From contig OZ241991.1 of the NCBI GenBank assembly GCA_965204095.1, forward strand, positions 4,154,001-4,218,000: a stretch of DNA of 64,000 bases, read 5' to 3'. Origin of the DNA: JAPPLB01 sp965204095. GTDB taxonomy: Bacteria > Acidobacteriota > Terriglobia > Bryobacterales > UBA6623. The position numbers and the translations under genes are program-made. Under the pieces are notes generated by a model. It ran no database searches, had not been told where the DNA came from, and saw only the letters and a program-made list of their open reading frames with translations. Below, one piece after another: positions 51,988 through 60,633 of the stretch (the stretch's first letter is position 1; every line of letters begins with the position of its first letter).

Positions 51988-52176
51988 CAGTGAGTACTCC
52001 TTGGGTCTGTCGACATGGCCCTGAACAGTGAAGCGCCGTCGTGCCTATCGCCCAATCCGAAGAAAATCGGGTGGATGCGCTGCTCACAACAGTCCTCGAA
52101 GCCGGGCCTTGACGCACGGATCATCGCCGACCCATACTGGGCCGTTGTTTCGCACTTACGGGAGGCGTGTTTGAAT

Positions 52177-53880
52177 ATGCTGCGATTCTTTACCCGAGTT
52201 ACCCTCGCCGTTGTTGTTCTTGTTTCGGCTTGCTCCCCTGTCCAGGTGGCGCACGAACCCGCGGCGAAACTTTCAGAAGCAGTTGTCAGGGAGGCCCTGC
52301 GGGGCGCAGCGGAGTTCTACCGGAACGAGGTAGCCACCGAGGGCGCTTACCATTTCGTCTACAGCGAGGACCTGAGCTATGGCCGGTCGGAGGCGGCCCG
52401 CGGGCTGACGCAAGCCTCAGTCCAACGCGGCGGCACGCCGATAGTCGGAATGGCCTATCTCGAAGCGTACGAGGCCACGGATGACAGATTCTTTCTGGAA
52501 GCGGCGCGTGACGCCGCACGCGCCTTGGTGCGGGGGCAAGTCTGTTCCGGAGGCTGGGATTACATCATCGAGTTCGACCCGGAGAAGCGGAGACAGTTTC
52601 CTTATCGCGCCGAAGGAAACTGCGACGGTTTCAAGGTCAAGCCTGGCGTGGAAGGCGGCCGTCCCTCCACCACCCTCGACGACAATGTTTCGCAGGCCGC
52701 GCTGCGTTTGTTGATGCGTGTTGATCGCGAACTCGACTTCAAGGATGAGCAGATTCACGAGGCCGCGCTGTATGCTCTCGACACACTGATCCGCGCCCAG
52801 TATCCGAACGGTGCATGGCCGCAACGCTACGCGGAGTTCCCCGATCCGAGCCGACATCCGGTAAAACGCGCGAGCTATCCCGAATCTTGGTCGCGTGAAT
52901 GGCCTGGGCCGGACTACCGTGGCCACTACACGTTCAATGACAACTCCATCTCCGACGTGATCGACATGATGCTCGAAGCGTCGCGCATCTACGATAATCC
53001 GAAGTACCGGGCCGCCGCCGAGCGCGGTGGCGACTTCATTCTGCTGGCGCAGATGCCCGATCCGCAGCCCGGCTGGGCCCAGCAATACGACGTTGACATG
53101 CAACCGGCTTGGGCCCGTATCTTCGAACCGCCCTCGGTGACCGGAGGGGAGTCTCAGGGTGTCATGAAAACGCTTCTACTGCTGTACCGCGAAACGGGGA
53201 AGAAGAAGTACCTGGAGCCGATTCCGAGAGCACTTGAATACTACGAGAAGTCCGTGTTGCCCGAGACGGACAACCCTTCGAAGTACCGTGCCCGCGCCTG
53301 TCCGCCGGGCTCGATTTGCCTGGCGCGGTTCTACGAACTCGAAACGAACCGGCCGCTCTACATCACTAAAGGCACCCGCGTGAACGTCCTGGGACGCTCC
53401 AGCGAATTGCTCGGAGGCTACAAGGTCAGCTACAGCGACGAATCAGTCATCACGCACTACGGCGTTCTGACTCGGGGAGACCAACTGCCTCAGATCCGAG
53501 CCGAGTATGAACGCATCAAGGAGGCCGACCCAAAGACACTCAGGCGTCCCGACCGCTTGAGCGGTCTTTCACCCTGGAATCAGGATGAGGGCGATGAGCC
53601 TGCCGAGGTGGATATTCGCGACCGTGCTGCCGCCGCTTTGTCGTCGTTGAGCGATCGGGGCGCTTGGGTTGAAGAAGGAGTCATCGATCCGACGGATCAG
53701 GTGTTGCAACTGTTCGCTGCCGAGGACATGACCGTCACTATCGGCGACGCCGTCCGTCGCATCAAGGAAGACGAGTATCTGCGGGTCTACTCGGGGGACA
53801 TCCCACCCCCGGAAAAGGTGATCCGATCCAGTACGTTCTCGGACAATCTGCGAGCGCTCAGCGACTATCTGACACGCTGA
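52177..53880 (+). CDS. Pectate lyase, PL10-like, lipoprotein
   Basis: A 567-residue secreted protein. The signal LRFFTRVTLAVVVLVSACSP has a lipobox. TTG 52171, six bases upstream and better spaced from GGGAGG, is an alternative start. The catalytic module resembles Pel10A-type lyases: GGTPIVGMAYLEAYEATDDR, TLIRAQYPNGAWPQRYAEFP, YRGHYTFNDNSISDVIDMML, and PAWARIFEPPSVTGGES. It cleaves polygalacturonate by beta-elimination with Ca2+. A C-terminal ~100-residue part has no recognised motif. The upstream 52015-52170 is non-coding or a remnant. Confidence 0.85.
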   Translation: MLRFFTRVTLAVVVLVSACSPVQVAHEPAAKLSEAVVREALRGAAEFYRNEVATEGAYHFVYSEDLSYGRSEAARGLTQASVQRGGTPIVGMAYLEAYEATDDRFFLEAARDAARALVRGQVCSGGWDYIIEFDPEKRRQFPYRAEGNCDGFKVKPGVEGGRPSTTLDDNVSQAALRLLMRVDRELDFKDEQIHEAALYALDTLIRAQYPNGAWPQRYAEFPDPSRHPVKRASYPESWSREWPGPDYRGHYTFNDNSISDVIDMMLEASRIYDNPKYRAAAERGGDFILLAQMPDPQPGWAQQYDVDMQPAWARIFEPPSVTGGESQGVMKTLLLLYRETGKKKYLEPIPRALEYYEKSVLPETDNPSKYRARACPPGSICLARFYELETNRPLYITKGTRVNVLGRSSELLGGYKVSYSDESVITHYGVLTRGDQLPQIRAEYERIKEADPKTLRRPDRLSGLSPWNQDEGDEPAEVDIRDRAAAALSSLSDRGAWVEEGVIDPTDQVLQLFAAEDMTVTIGDAVRRIKEDEYLRVYSGDIPPPEKVIRSSTFSDNLRALSDYLTR

Positions 53881-53932
53881 TGAGCACTTCAGGGCGGCTC
53901 TGAAGCCGATTGCTATACTGGGGATCATCGGA

Positions 53933-55303
53933 TTGAGCGTGTCCTCGAAGACTTTTTACATCGAGACTTTCGGCTGTCAGATGAACGTTCATGACAGCGA
54001 GAAAGTGCGTGGAACACTGATTCAAAAGGGCTATCAGCAGGTTCATGCGGTTGAACAAGCGGGGCTCGTCCTCTACAACACGTGCAGCATTCGCGACAAG
54101 GCGGAGCAAAAGGTTTTCAGCCGGCTGGCCAACTTCAAGAAGCAGAAGGCCGCGGGCAAGATTTTTGGTGTTCTCGGTTGCGTCGCCCAACACAAGGGCA
54201 CGGAGATCTTCGATCAGGCTCCGCACGTGAGCCTCGTTTGTGGCTCTGCCAGCTACAACGACTTGCCCGCGCTTCTGGACCGGGTCGAGGCAGGCGAGCA
54301 ACGTGTGGAAGGCTTGCGACTCGACACCGACGACACCTTTGAGACGCCGCTCACGCGACGTGACAACCCCTATAAAGCGTTCATCACGATCATCGAGGGT
54401 TGTGACAAGCACTGCTCCTACTGCGTCGTTCCGTTCACACGAGGACCGGAACGCAGCCGTTCGAGCTGGAGCGTTCTCGAAGAGGCGGAGCGTCTCGCCT
54501 CCCAGGGCTACAGCGAGATTCAGCTCCTGGGTCAGAACGTGAACAGCTACTGCGATCCCTCGGCATCGGGCATGGACTTCGCTCAACTCCTAGCGGCTGT
54601 TGGCCATGTCCCCGGAATTCGTCGGGTGCGCTTCACGACATCCCATCCTCGGGACTTCACGCCTGAGATCATCGAGGCGATCGATGACAATCCCGTCCTC
54701 TGTGATCAGGTGCACCTGCCCGTGCAATCAGGCTCCAACCGAGTGCTGGCGCGGATGGAGCGCGAGTACCAACGCGAGGAATACCTGGAATGCATCCGGC
54801 TGATGAAGCATGCTCGAAGAGATATCGCCATCGGCACCGACATCATCGTCGGCTTCCCGGGTGAGACCGAGGAGGATTTCGAACAGACGCTTTCGCTGCT
54901 GGATGAAGTCGAATACGACTCGATCTTCTCCTTCAAGTACTCGCCGCGCGCAGGGACGCCCGCGGCGAACTACCAAGACGCCATTCCAGACGCCGAGAAA
55001 TCGCGCCGCCTTGCGCTACTCCAGGAGAAGCAGCGCCGCATTCAACTTCGCCGCAACTCCGCCCTGATCGGACGTGAAGAAGAAGTGCTTGTCGAGGGTC
55101 GGCGCGAAAGATCGGGGCAGTGGATTGGCAGAACGACGCAGAATCGAGTGCTCAACTTTTCCGCCCCACGGGCTGATTTGTCGGAACTGAGAGGTTCATA
55201 CTGTCGGGTGCGCGTCACCGGCTCGGGACCGAATTCGCTTGTGGGCGAGTTGGTCGGGAAGGAAGCCGCACCAGCATTTCACGGTTTCCGGATCTTGCAG
55301 TAG
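53933..55303 (+). CDS. miaB: tRNA-2-methylthio-N6-dimethylallyladenosine synthase
   Basis: A 456-residue MiaB, which adds 2-methylthio to i6A37 of tRNA. The N-terminal UPF0004 domain has three Cys (ETFGCQMNVHDSE, NTCSIRDKAEQKVF, GVLGCVAQ). The radical-SAM cluster is EGCDKHCSYCVVPFTRG. A C-terminal TRAM domain covers ~385-450. The start is TTG 53933 or GTG 53939. The bfn gene follows 42 bases later, an association seen in several phyla. Confidence 0.95.
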   Translation: MSVSSKTFYIETFGCQMNVHDSEKVRGTLIQKGYQQVHAVEQAGLVLYNTCSIRDKAEQKVFSRLANFKKQKAAGKIFGVLGCVAQHKGTEIFDQAPHVSLVCGSASYNDLPALLDRVEAGEQRVEGLRLDTDDTFETPLTRRDNPYKAFITIIEGCDKHCSYCVVPFTRGPERSRSSWSVLEEAERLASQGYSEIQLLGQNVNSYCDPSASGMDFAQLLAAVGHVPGIRRVRFTTSHPRDFTPEIIEAIDDNPVLCDQVHLPVQSGSNRVLARMEREYQREEYLECIRLMKHARRDIAIGTDIIVGFPGETEEDFEQTLSLLDEVEYDSIFSFKYSPRAGTPAANYQDAIPDAEKSRRLALLQEKQRRIQLRRNSALIGREEEVLVEGRRERSGQWIGRTTQNRVLNFSAPRADLSELRGSYCRVRVTGSGPNSLVGELVGKEAAPAFHGFRILQ

Positions 55304-55345
55304 GCGGGATCACAATAGAGCGGCATTTGACCCGCGGAGTCGAAA

Positions 55346-55831
55346 ATGCAAATCGAAATGAAGATTCGGGGTCTGATGATGGATCCGGTGACGAACATGC
55401 CGATCGTGATTCTGAGGGATCTCGAGGGCAACTCGGTGCTGCCGATTTGGGTCGGTGTCTATGAGGCGAATGCGATCGCCCTTGAGATCGAGAAGGTGAC
55501 GACGCCGCGCCCGATGACGCACGATCTGATCAAGAACCTGCTGATGGGGCTTGGCGGTGGTGTCCGCAAAGTGGTTGTCAGCGATCTTCAGGACGATACG
55601 TTCTACGCCATGATCTGGGTCGAACGCAACGGAGAGATGATCGCGATCGACTCCCGGCCCAGTGATGCGCTCGCTGTTGCCCTGCGTCTCGACTGCCCCA
55701 TCTATGTCGAGGACGAAGTGCTGTCATCGTCAAAGAATGTCGCCGCCGTCAGTGAGAAGGCAAACAGTGAGGAGTTACGCCGTTGGCTCGAGAACCTGGG
55801 GGACGAAGACCTGGGTCAATACAAGATGTGA
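55346..55831 (+). CDS. Bifunctional nuclease family protein (DUF151)
   Basis: A 161-residue protein of the BFN/DUF151 family: LEGNSVLPIWVGVYEANAIA, PRPMTHDLIKNLLMGLGGGV, AMIWVERNGEMIAIDSRPSD, ALAVALRLDCPIYVEDEVL. Plant BFN1 has RNase and DNase activity; bacterial members are uncharacterised to partly characterised. It lies directly after miaB and is probably cotranscribed. Confidence 0.92.
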   Translation: MQIEMKIRGLMMDPVTNMPIVILRDLEGNSVLPIWVGVYEANAIALEIEKVTTPRPMTHDLIKNLLMGLGGGVRKVVVSDLQDDTFYAMIWVERNGEMIAIDSRPSDALAVALRLDCPIYVEDEVLSSSKNVAAVSEKANSEELRRWLENLGDEDLGQYKM

Positions 55832-56147
55832 GAGGGCCTGCATAGATCCTGGCCACTGCTTGTAACGGATCGCCCCGACTCATTGTCAGAGGTCGGGGAG
55901 CGGCATACCTATCTGAACGTTATTGCTCTTTGCTCCGACCACCCATCGGGCAGCTTGTTCAGACTGTTCTTCTCGATCAAGCTGCCGCGCACTCGGATCG
56001 AAGAGTGAATGCGGCAAGACCTGGAGCACATTCTCTACCGCACCTGCCAATCATCGCAGCCCCGGTTGGAGGCACGGAAGAAAACCGAGGTGAAGCGAAT
56101 CGGTTAGGCTGGAGCGAGACTCCTCGCAATTCGGTTGATCCAAACCC
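55832..56147. other. Gene-free spacer with a stem-loop
   Basis: CCCCGAC (55873-55879) and GTCGGGG (55892-55898) form a 7-bp stem with a 12-base loop after the bfn gene, without a T tract; it may be a terminator. The remaining ~250 bases hold no gene I can support. Confidence 0.4.
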
Positions 56148-57314
56148 ATGACTCGACGCACTTTTCTAGGTCTCACTGCCGCGCACACCGTGGCATTGGC
56201 CGCCTCGCTGCCCGGACAGCGGCCTGACCGGCCACGCAAGGTACTGTTTGCCTGCATCGATGGGCTCGATCCGCGTTACATCGAGCAGAGCGACGTTCCC
56301 AATCTGCGGCGAATGATGAAAGAGGGCGCTTACGACGAAGGCAGCAGCGTCATACCGTCGGTCACGAACGTCAACAACGCATCCATCGCCACCGCTTCGT
56401 TCCCCGAGGAGCACGGTATCACCACCAACTACTTTTTCGAACGCGGAACAGGGCAGGGGACTTTCATGGAGACGGCCGACTTTCTTCTGCGCCCGACTTT
56501 GTTCGTGAAAGCTTCCGAAAAGGGCTGGAAAACGGCCATGGTTAGCGCCAAACACAAGATCTATCGGCTCATCGGCCGGGACGCTGACTACAAGGCCTCG
56601 GGGCAACAGCCGTCCCCTGACATCCTCGAAAGGGCCGGACCGCAGCAGGACATGTATACGCCGGACATCAACTACTGGTGCGCCCGCGCCGCACACTCGC
56701 TGCTGGGTGACGGCTACGATCTTGTCTACCTCGCAACGACCGACTACATGATGCACACTTATCCGCCTGAGGACGAGCGCTCGCGCGAGCACATGCAGCA
56801 GCTCGACCGTTGGCTCGGGCGCATTGTCAACGACTTTCCCGAAATCGAGATCTACCTCTCAGCCGACCACGGGATGAATGCCAAAACGCACGGCGTCGAT
56901 ATCGCGAGGCTTCTCGCCGAAGAAGGCATCGAAGCCGAGGCCGTGCCGATCATCCGCGACCGGCACGTCGTCCATCACAAGAACCTTGGCGGAGCTTGCT
57001 ACGTGTACTTGATGGATGTGAAGGATGAGGATCGCGCGTTCGAGTTGCTGCACGAAACCGAAGGGGTGGAAGAAATCTATCGCCGTGTCGACGCGGCCCG
57101 TGCGTTTCATTTGCATCAGCAGCGGATCGGCGATCTGTTCCTGCTGGGCGAGAAGCACGTGGCGTTCGGAGCACTCGACCGCGTCCGCGAGGATATTGCG
57201 ATCCGCTCACACGGCTCGCGCCACGAGTCGGTCGTTCCCGTTCTGCGCTACGGAACTGAGGGTAGCGAGAAACACTTCTACAACTTGGACTTGACCCGGA
57301 ACTTCGTGTGGTGA
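56148..57314 (+). CDS. Alkaline-phosphatase-superfamily hydrolase, phosphonoacetate-hydrolase-like
   Basis: A 388-residue exported protein. MTRRTFLGLTAAHTVALAAS is a Tat-type signal. The metal Asp is in VLFACIDGLDPRYIEQ; the Thr nucleophile in VIPSVTNVNNASIATASFPE is in the TNxNNxSI context of PhnA phosphonoacetate hydrolase; EEHGITTNYFFERG and LSADHGMNAKTHGVD complete the pattern. PhnA breaks C-P bonds; this one may act on a related phosphonate or phosphodiester. No phosphonate-uptake genes flank it. Confidence 0.85.
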   Translation: MTRRTFLGLTAAHTVALAASLPGQRPDRPRKVLFACIDGLDPRYIEQSDVPNLRRMMKEGAYDEGSSVIPSVTNVNNASIATASFPEEHGITTNYFFERGTGQGTFMETADFLLRPTLFVKASEKGWKTAMVSAKHKIYRLIGRDADYKASGQQPSPDILERAGPQQDMYTPDINYWCARAAHSLLGDGYDLVYLATTDYMMHTYPPEDERSREHMQQLDRWLGRIVNDFPEIEIYLSADHGMNAKTHGVDIARLLAEEGIEAEAVPIIRDRHVVHHKNLGGACYVYLMDVKDEDRAFELLHETEGVEEIYRRVDAARAFHLHQQRIGDLFLLGEKHVAFGALDRVREDIAIRSHGSRHESVVPVLRYGTEGSEKHFYNLDLTRNFVW

Positions 57315-57434
57315 CCCCGCCGGGGTTTGGCGGGCTTTACGAACGAGCAAACGGCCGCCCTCTGCCGGTCCTGACTTTCTCCCCACTCGAGCATGTACCA
57401 CGGAGGGAACCCGGAAAAACAGCACTCAAGAAAC

Positions 57435-57480
57435 AAAAACCCCGGGTGGGAAGCCGATTCTCAAACGCCTCCCACCCGGG
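57435..57480 (-). terminator. Intrinsic terminator of nrdJ
   Basis: On the minus strand CCCGGGTGGGA pairs with TCCCACCCGGG (11 bp, 18-base loop), followed by GTTTTTGTTT. It lies 30 bases after the nrdJ stop, the strongest terminator in the window. Confidence 0.85.
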
Positions 57481-57510
57481 ATGAGGAGGATGCAATCCAA
57501 CGACGAATCA

Positions 57511-60315
57511 CTAACTGCAGCCGGAGGTGGAGCCGCAGTTCTCGCATTTGTAGCAACTGCCGTTACTGGTCATGAGCGACCCGCATTCCGCGCAAATCGG
57601 CGCGTCCGGCGCTGCGTGGAACGAAAGCTCCTGCTGCGGCTCGGGCTCGGTGGGCCGAAGCTTGGGTGTCTCGCCGGCTTCCGTTTCCCGGTAGGCCGGC
57701 GAGATGAAACGCATCCCCAGCCAGCGGAAGATGTAATCCATGATCGACTTGGCATAGGGGATGTTCTGCGAGCCGGTCCAGCCGCTGGGCTCGAAACGGA
57801 CGTGCTGGAACTTGTCGACGAGCGCTTGCAGGGGCACGCCGTACTGTAGGGCCATCGAGACAGCAGTTGCGAAGCTATCCATCAGGCCGCTGATCGTCGA
57901 GCCTTCCTTGGACATCTTGATGAAAATTTCGCCCGGTGCTCCGCTTTCATACAAGCCAACGGTGATGTAGCCTTCGTGCCCGCCGACGGAGAATTTATGA
58001 GTGAGTGACTGCCGCTCTTCAGGCAGTTTGGAGCGGTGCGGTTTGTATACGATTTTCTCGGTGACTGGCACGGTGGCCTTCGCCGCGCCCGAGTCTTCAG
58101 CGGAGCTTCCGGAGTTCAGCGGCTGCGTACGCTTGGACCCATCGCGGTAGATAGCCACTGCTTTCAGGCCCAGGCGCCACGCCTCGACGTAGGCGTCGAC
58201 GATATCTTCGACCGTGGACTCCTCGGGCATGTTGATCGTTTTTGAAATCGCTCCCGAGATGAACGGCTGAACCGCGCCCATCATTCGCAGGTGGCCGAGG
58301 TAGTGGATGGAGCGTTCGCCGTTTTGGGGACGGAAACTGCAATCGAAGATCGGCAGATGCTCGTCCTTGATGTAATCGGCGCCCTCGATCGTTCCGGTGG
58401 CGTCGATATGGTTCACGATCTCGCTGGCTTGCTCGGGTGAGTAGCCGAGTTTGAGCAGCGACTGCTCGACGGTGTTGTTGACAATCTTGATCACGCCGCC
58501 GCCGACCAGCTTCTTGTACTTGACCAGCGCCAACTCCGGCTCGACACCGGTGGTGTCGCAATCCATCATGAAGCCGATCGTCCCGGTGGGTGCGATGACT
58601 GTGACTTGACCGTTGCGGTATCCATGCCGCCGGCCCATCTCATAGGCGCCGTCCCAGCAACGCTGCGCACCATGCCACAGAGGCTCCTCGATCAATGCAC
58701 CGTCGATCTTCCGTGAAGCATCGCGGTGCATCCGAATCACTTCGAGGAACGCCTCGCGATTCTTCTCATAGCCCGGGAATCCGCCTGTGACCTCAGCAAT
58801 ACGGGCACTGGTCAAGTAGGCCTGTCCGCACATCGTAGACGTGATGGCGCCCGCGACGGCGCGGCCGGCGGCGCTGTCGTACGCTACACCCATCGACATC
58901 AGCAACGCGCCCAGGTTGGCGAAGCCGAGCCCCAGCGGCCGGTAGTCGTGCGAATTCTGCGAGATCTTGCCCGTCGGATAGCTGGCGTTGTCGACCAGGA
59001 TCTCCTGCGCCACGATCAGCGTATCGACAGCGTGCCGGAAGGCCTCGACGTCAAACCCGCCGTTGCTCTTCTTGAATTTCATCAGGTTCAACGACGCCAA
59101 GTTACAGGCGGAGTCGTCGAGGAACATGTACTCCGAGCAGGGGTTCGAAGCATTGATGCGATCGGTGTTCTTGCAGGGATGCCAGCGGTTGATTGTCGTG
59201 TCGAACTGCATGCCGGGATCGCCGCATTGATGCGTTGCCTCGGCGATTTGCTTGAGCAGATCTTTGGCCTTGTGGCGCTCCTTGGGCTGTCCGGTCAGCA
59301 CGGAGCGTGTCCACCAATCCTCACCCTTGACGGCCGCCAGCATGAACTCGTCCGTTGCCCGCACCGAGTTATTGGCGTTCTGGAAGAAGATCGAGCTGTA
59401 AGCGTCGCCGTCGATAGCCGAGTCGTAGCCTGCGTCGATCAGAGCCCAGGCCTTGCGCTCTTCGCCGGCCTTGCACCAAATGAATTTCTTGATGTCAGGG
59501 TGCTCGGCATTGAGGATGACCATCTTCGCGGCGCGGCGTGTCTTGCCGCCCGATTTGATGACACCGGCAAAGGCGTCGAACCCCTTCATGAAAGAAACAG
59601 GCCCCGATGCCTTGCCACCTCCTCGCAACAGGGCGTCTTCCTCACGGATCTTCGATAGATTGGAGCCCGTTCCCGAGCCCCACTTGAATAGCATGCCCTC
59701 GGTCTTGGCGAGGTCCATGATCGATTCCATGGTGTCGCCGGCCGAAATGATGAAACAGGCCGAGCACTGCGGCCTGTGAGCACCGGCTTCCAGAGCCTTG
59801 ACGCTCTTGCTCAGCGCGTCCCATGCCCAGCCGTAGCCGCGGCTTTCTTTTACGCCGACGTTGAACCAGACCGGCGAATTGAAGCTCGCCTTCTGGTGTA
59901 GCATCAGGTGGGCCAGTTCGCCACGGAAGTTCTCTACATCCTCCTTTCCGGCGAAGTAGCCTCCGGCGGCGCCCCAGTCGGCGATCGTATCGACGACGCG
60001 ATGGACCAGTTGCGCGAGGCTCGTTTCTCTTTGGGGAGTGCCCGCCTGCCCGTGGAAATACTTGCTCGCGACGATGTTCGTGGCGGTCTGCGACCAGTCG
60101 CGAGGCATCTCCACTTCGGGCTGCTCGAAGATAACTTCACTTTTCTCGTTTGCGATGGACGCGGTCCGGACTTCCCACTTGATCAGGTCGTAGGGAGTCG
60201 TCCCGGACTCGATACCTTCCGTAAAGTAGCGGGGAAATGACAGCCCCTGCCGAGATGCGACCTCTGATGAAAGTTCGTCTACTCCGGTTGACAGATCGAC
60301 GCTGATTTCGCCCAT
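57511..60315 (-). CDS. nrdJ: Vitamin-B12-dependent ribonucleotide reductase
   Basis: A 934-residue class II enzyme from ATG 60315. The catalytic and substrate motifs include QCSACFIISAGDTMESIMDL, FKWGSGTGSNLSKIREED, NPCSEYMFLDDSACNLASLN and APTGTIGFMMDCDTTGVEPE. A long C-terminus ends in a zinc-ribbon-like CAECGSLMTSNGSCYKCENC plus redox Cys. It makes deoxynucleotides with adenosylcobalamin and needs no oxygen. The promoter at 60455-60482 gives a ~130-base leader, too short for a cobalamin riboswitch, and none was seen. Confidence 0.95.
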   Translation of the reverse strand: MGEISVDLSTGVDELSSEVASRQGLSFPRYFTEGIESGTTPYDLIKWEVRTASIANEKSEVIFEQPEVEMPRDWSQTATNIVASKYFHGQAGTPQRETSLAQLVHRVVDTIADWGAAGGYFAGKEDVENFRGELAHLMLHQKASFNSPVWFNVGVKESRGYGWAWDALSKSVKALEAGAHRPQCSACFIISAGDTMESIMDLAKTEGMLFKWGSGTGSNLSKIREEDALLRGGGKASGPVSFMKGFDAFAGVIKSGGKTRRAAKMVILNAEHPDIKKFIWCKAGEERKAWALIDAGYDSAIDGDAYSSIFFQNANNSVRATDEFMLAAVKGEDWWTRSVLTGQPKERHKAKDLLKQIAEATHQCGDPGMQFDTTINRWHPCKNTDRINASNPCSEYMFLDDSACNLASLNLMKFKKSNGGFDVEAFRHAVDTLIVAQEILVDNASYPTGKISQNSHDYRPLGLGFANLGALLMSMGVAYDSAAGRAVAGAITSTMCGQAYLTSARIAEVTGGFPGYEKNREAFLEVIRMHRDASRKIDGALIEEPLWHGAQRCWDGAYEMGRRHGYRNGQVTVIAPTGTIGFMMDCDTTGVEPELALVKYKKLVGGGVIKIVNNTVEQSLLKLGYSPEQASEIVNHIDATGTIEGADYIKDEHLPIFDCSFRPQNGERSIHYLGHLRMMGAVQPFISGAISKTINMPEESTVEDIVDAYVEAWRLGLKAVAIYRDGSKRTQPLNSGSSAEDSGAAKATVPVTEKIVYKPHRSKLPEERQSLTHKFSVGGHEGYITVGLYESGAPGEIFIKMSKEGSTISGLMDSFATAVSMALQYGVPLQALVDKFQHVRFEPSGWTGSQNIPYAKSIMDYIFRWLGMRFISPAYRETEAGETPKLRPTEPEPQQELSFHAAPDAPICAECGSLMTSNGSCYKCENCGSTSGCS

Positions 60316-60454
60316 GCTTCGCCCTTCCCTTCGATACCTGTGCCGTCCCCCCACGGAGCGGCTTACCAAAAAGATGTGAGTGGAGTCACCGTCGGCTCAA
60401 TGGATAACTTGCGGGAGGAGCTACCGATGCTTGGGCTGGCAGTGACGTTCCATA

Positions 60455-60482
60455 AGTGTACATCATCTTGTGGCAATGTCAA
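60455..60482 (-). promoter_or_regulatory. Promoter of nrdJ
   Basis: On the minus strand TTGACA (60482-60477) and TACACT (60460-60455) are 16 bases apart. This is a near-consensus sigma-70 promoter ~140 bases before the nrdJ start. An upstream TATGTGGAAATAG resembles DnaA- or NrdR-type sites only weakly. Confidence 0.6.
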
Positions 60483-60633
60483 CAGCTATTTCCACATATT
60501 GTTAGCGACACGCCAAAAATAGGTGGCCTCCAGCCGGGGACTGTCTGCGACAGAGGGGTAGCCGACTGCGATGGCCACTCTGGTATTCTCCGGTTCCCGG
60601 CAGGGAGAATGGACCGACGGCGTAGTGGGGAAG

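Noticed and set aside
52015..52170. N-terminal extension of the pectate lyase
   Set aside because: The lipoprotein signal peptide begins at 52177 (or 52171), directly after GGGAGG; the extension would bury it.
60316..60633. Cobalamin riboswitch upstream of the B12-dependent reductase
   Set aside because: The predicted leader is only ~130 bases and no B12-box-like sequence is seen.
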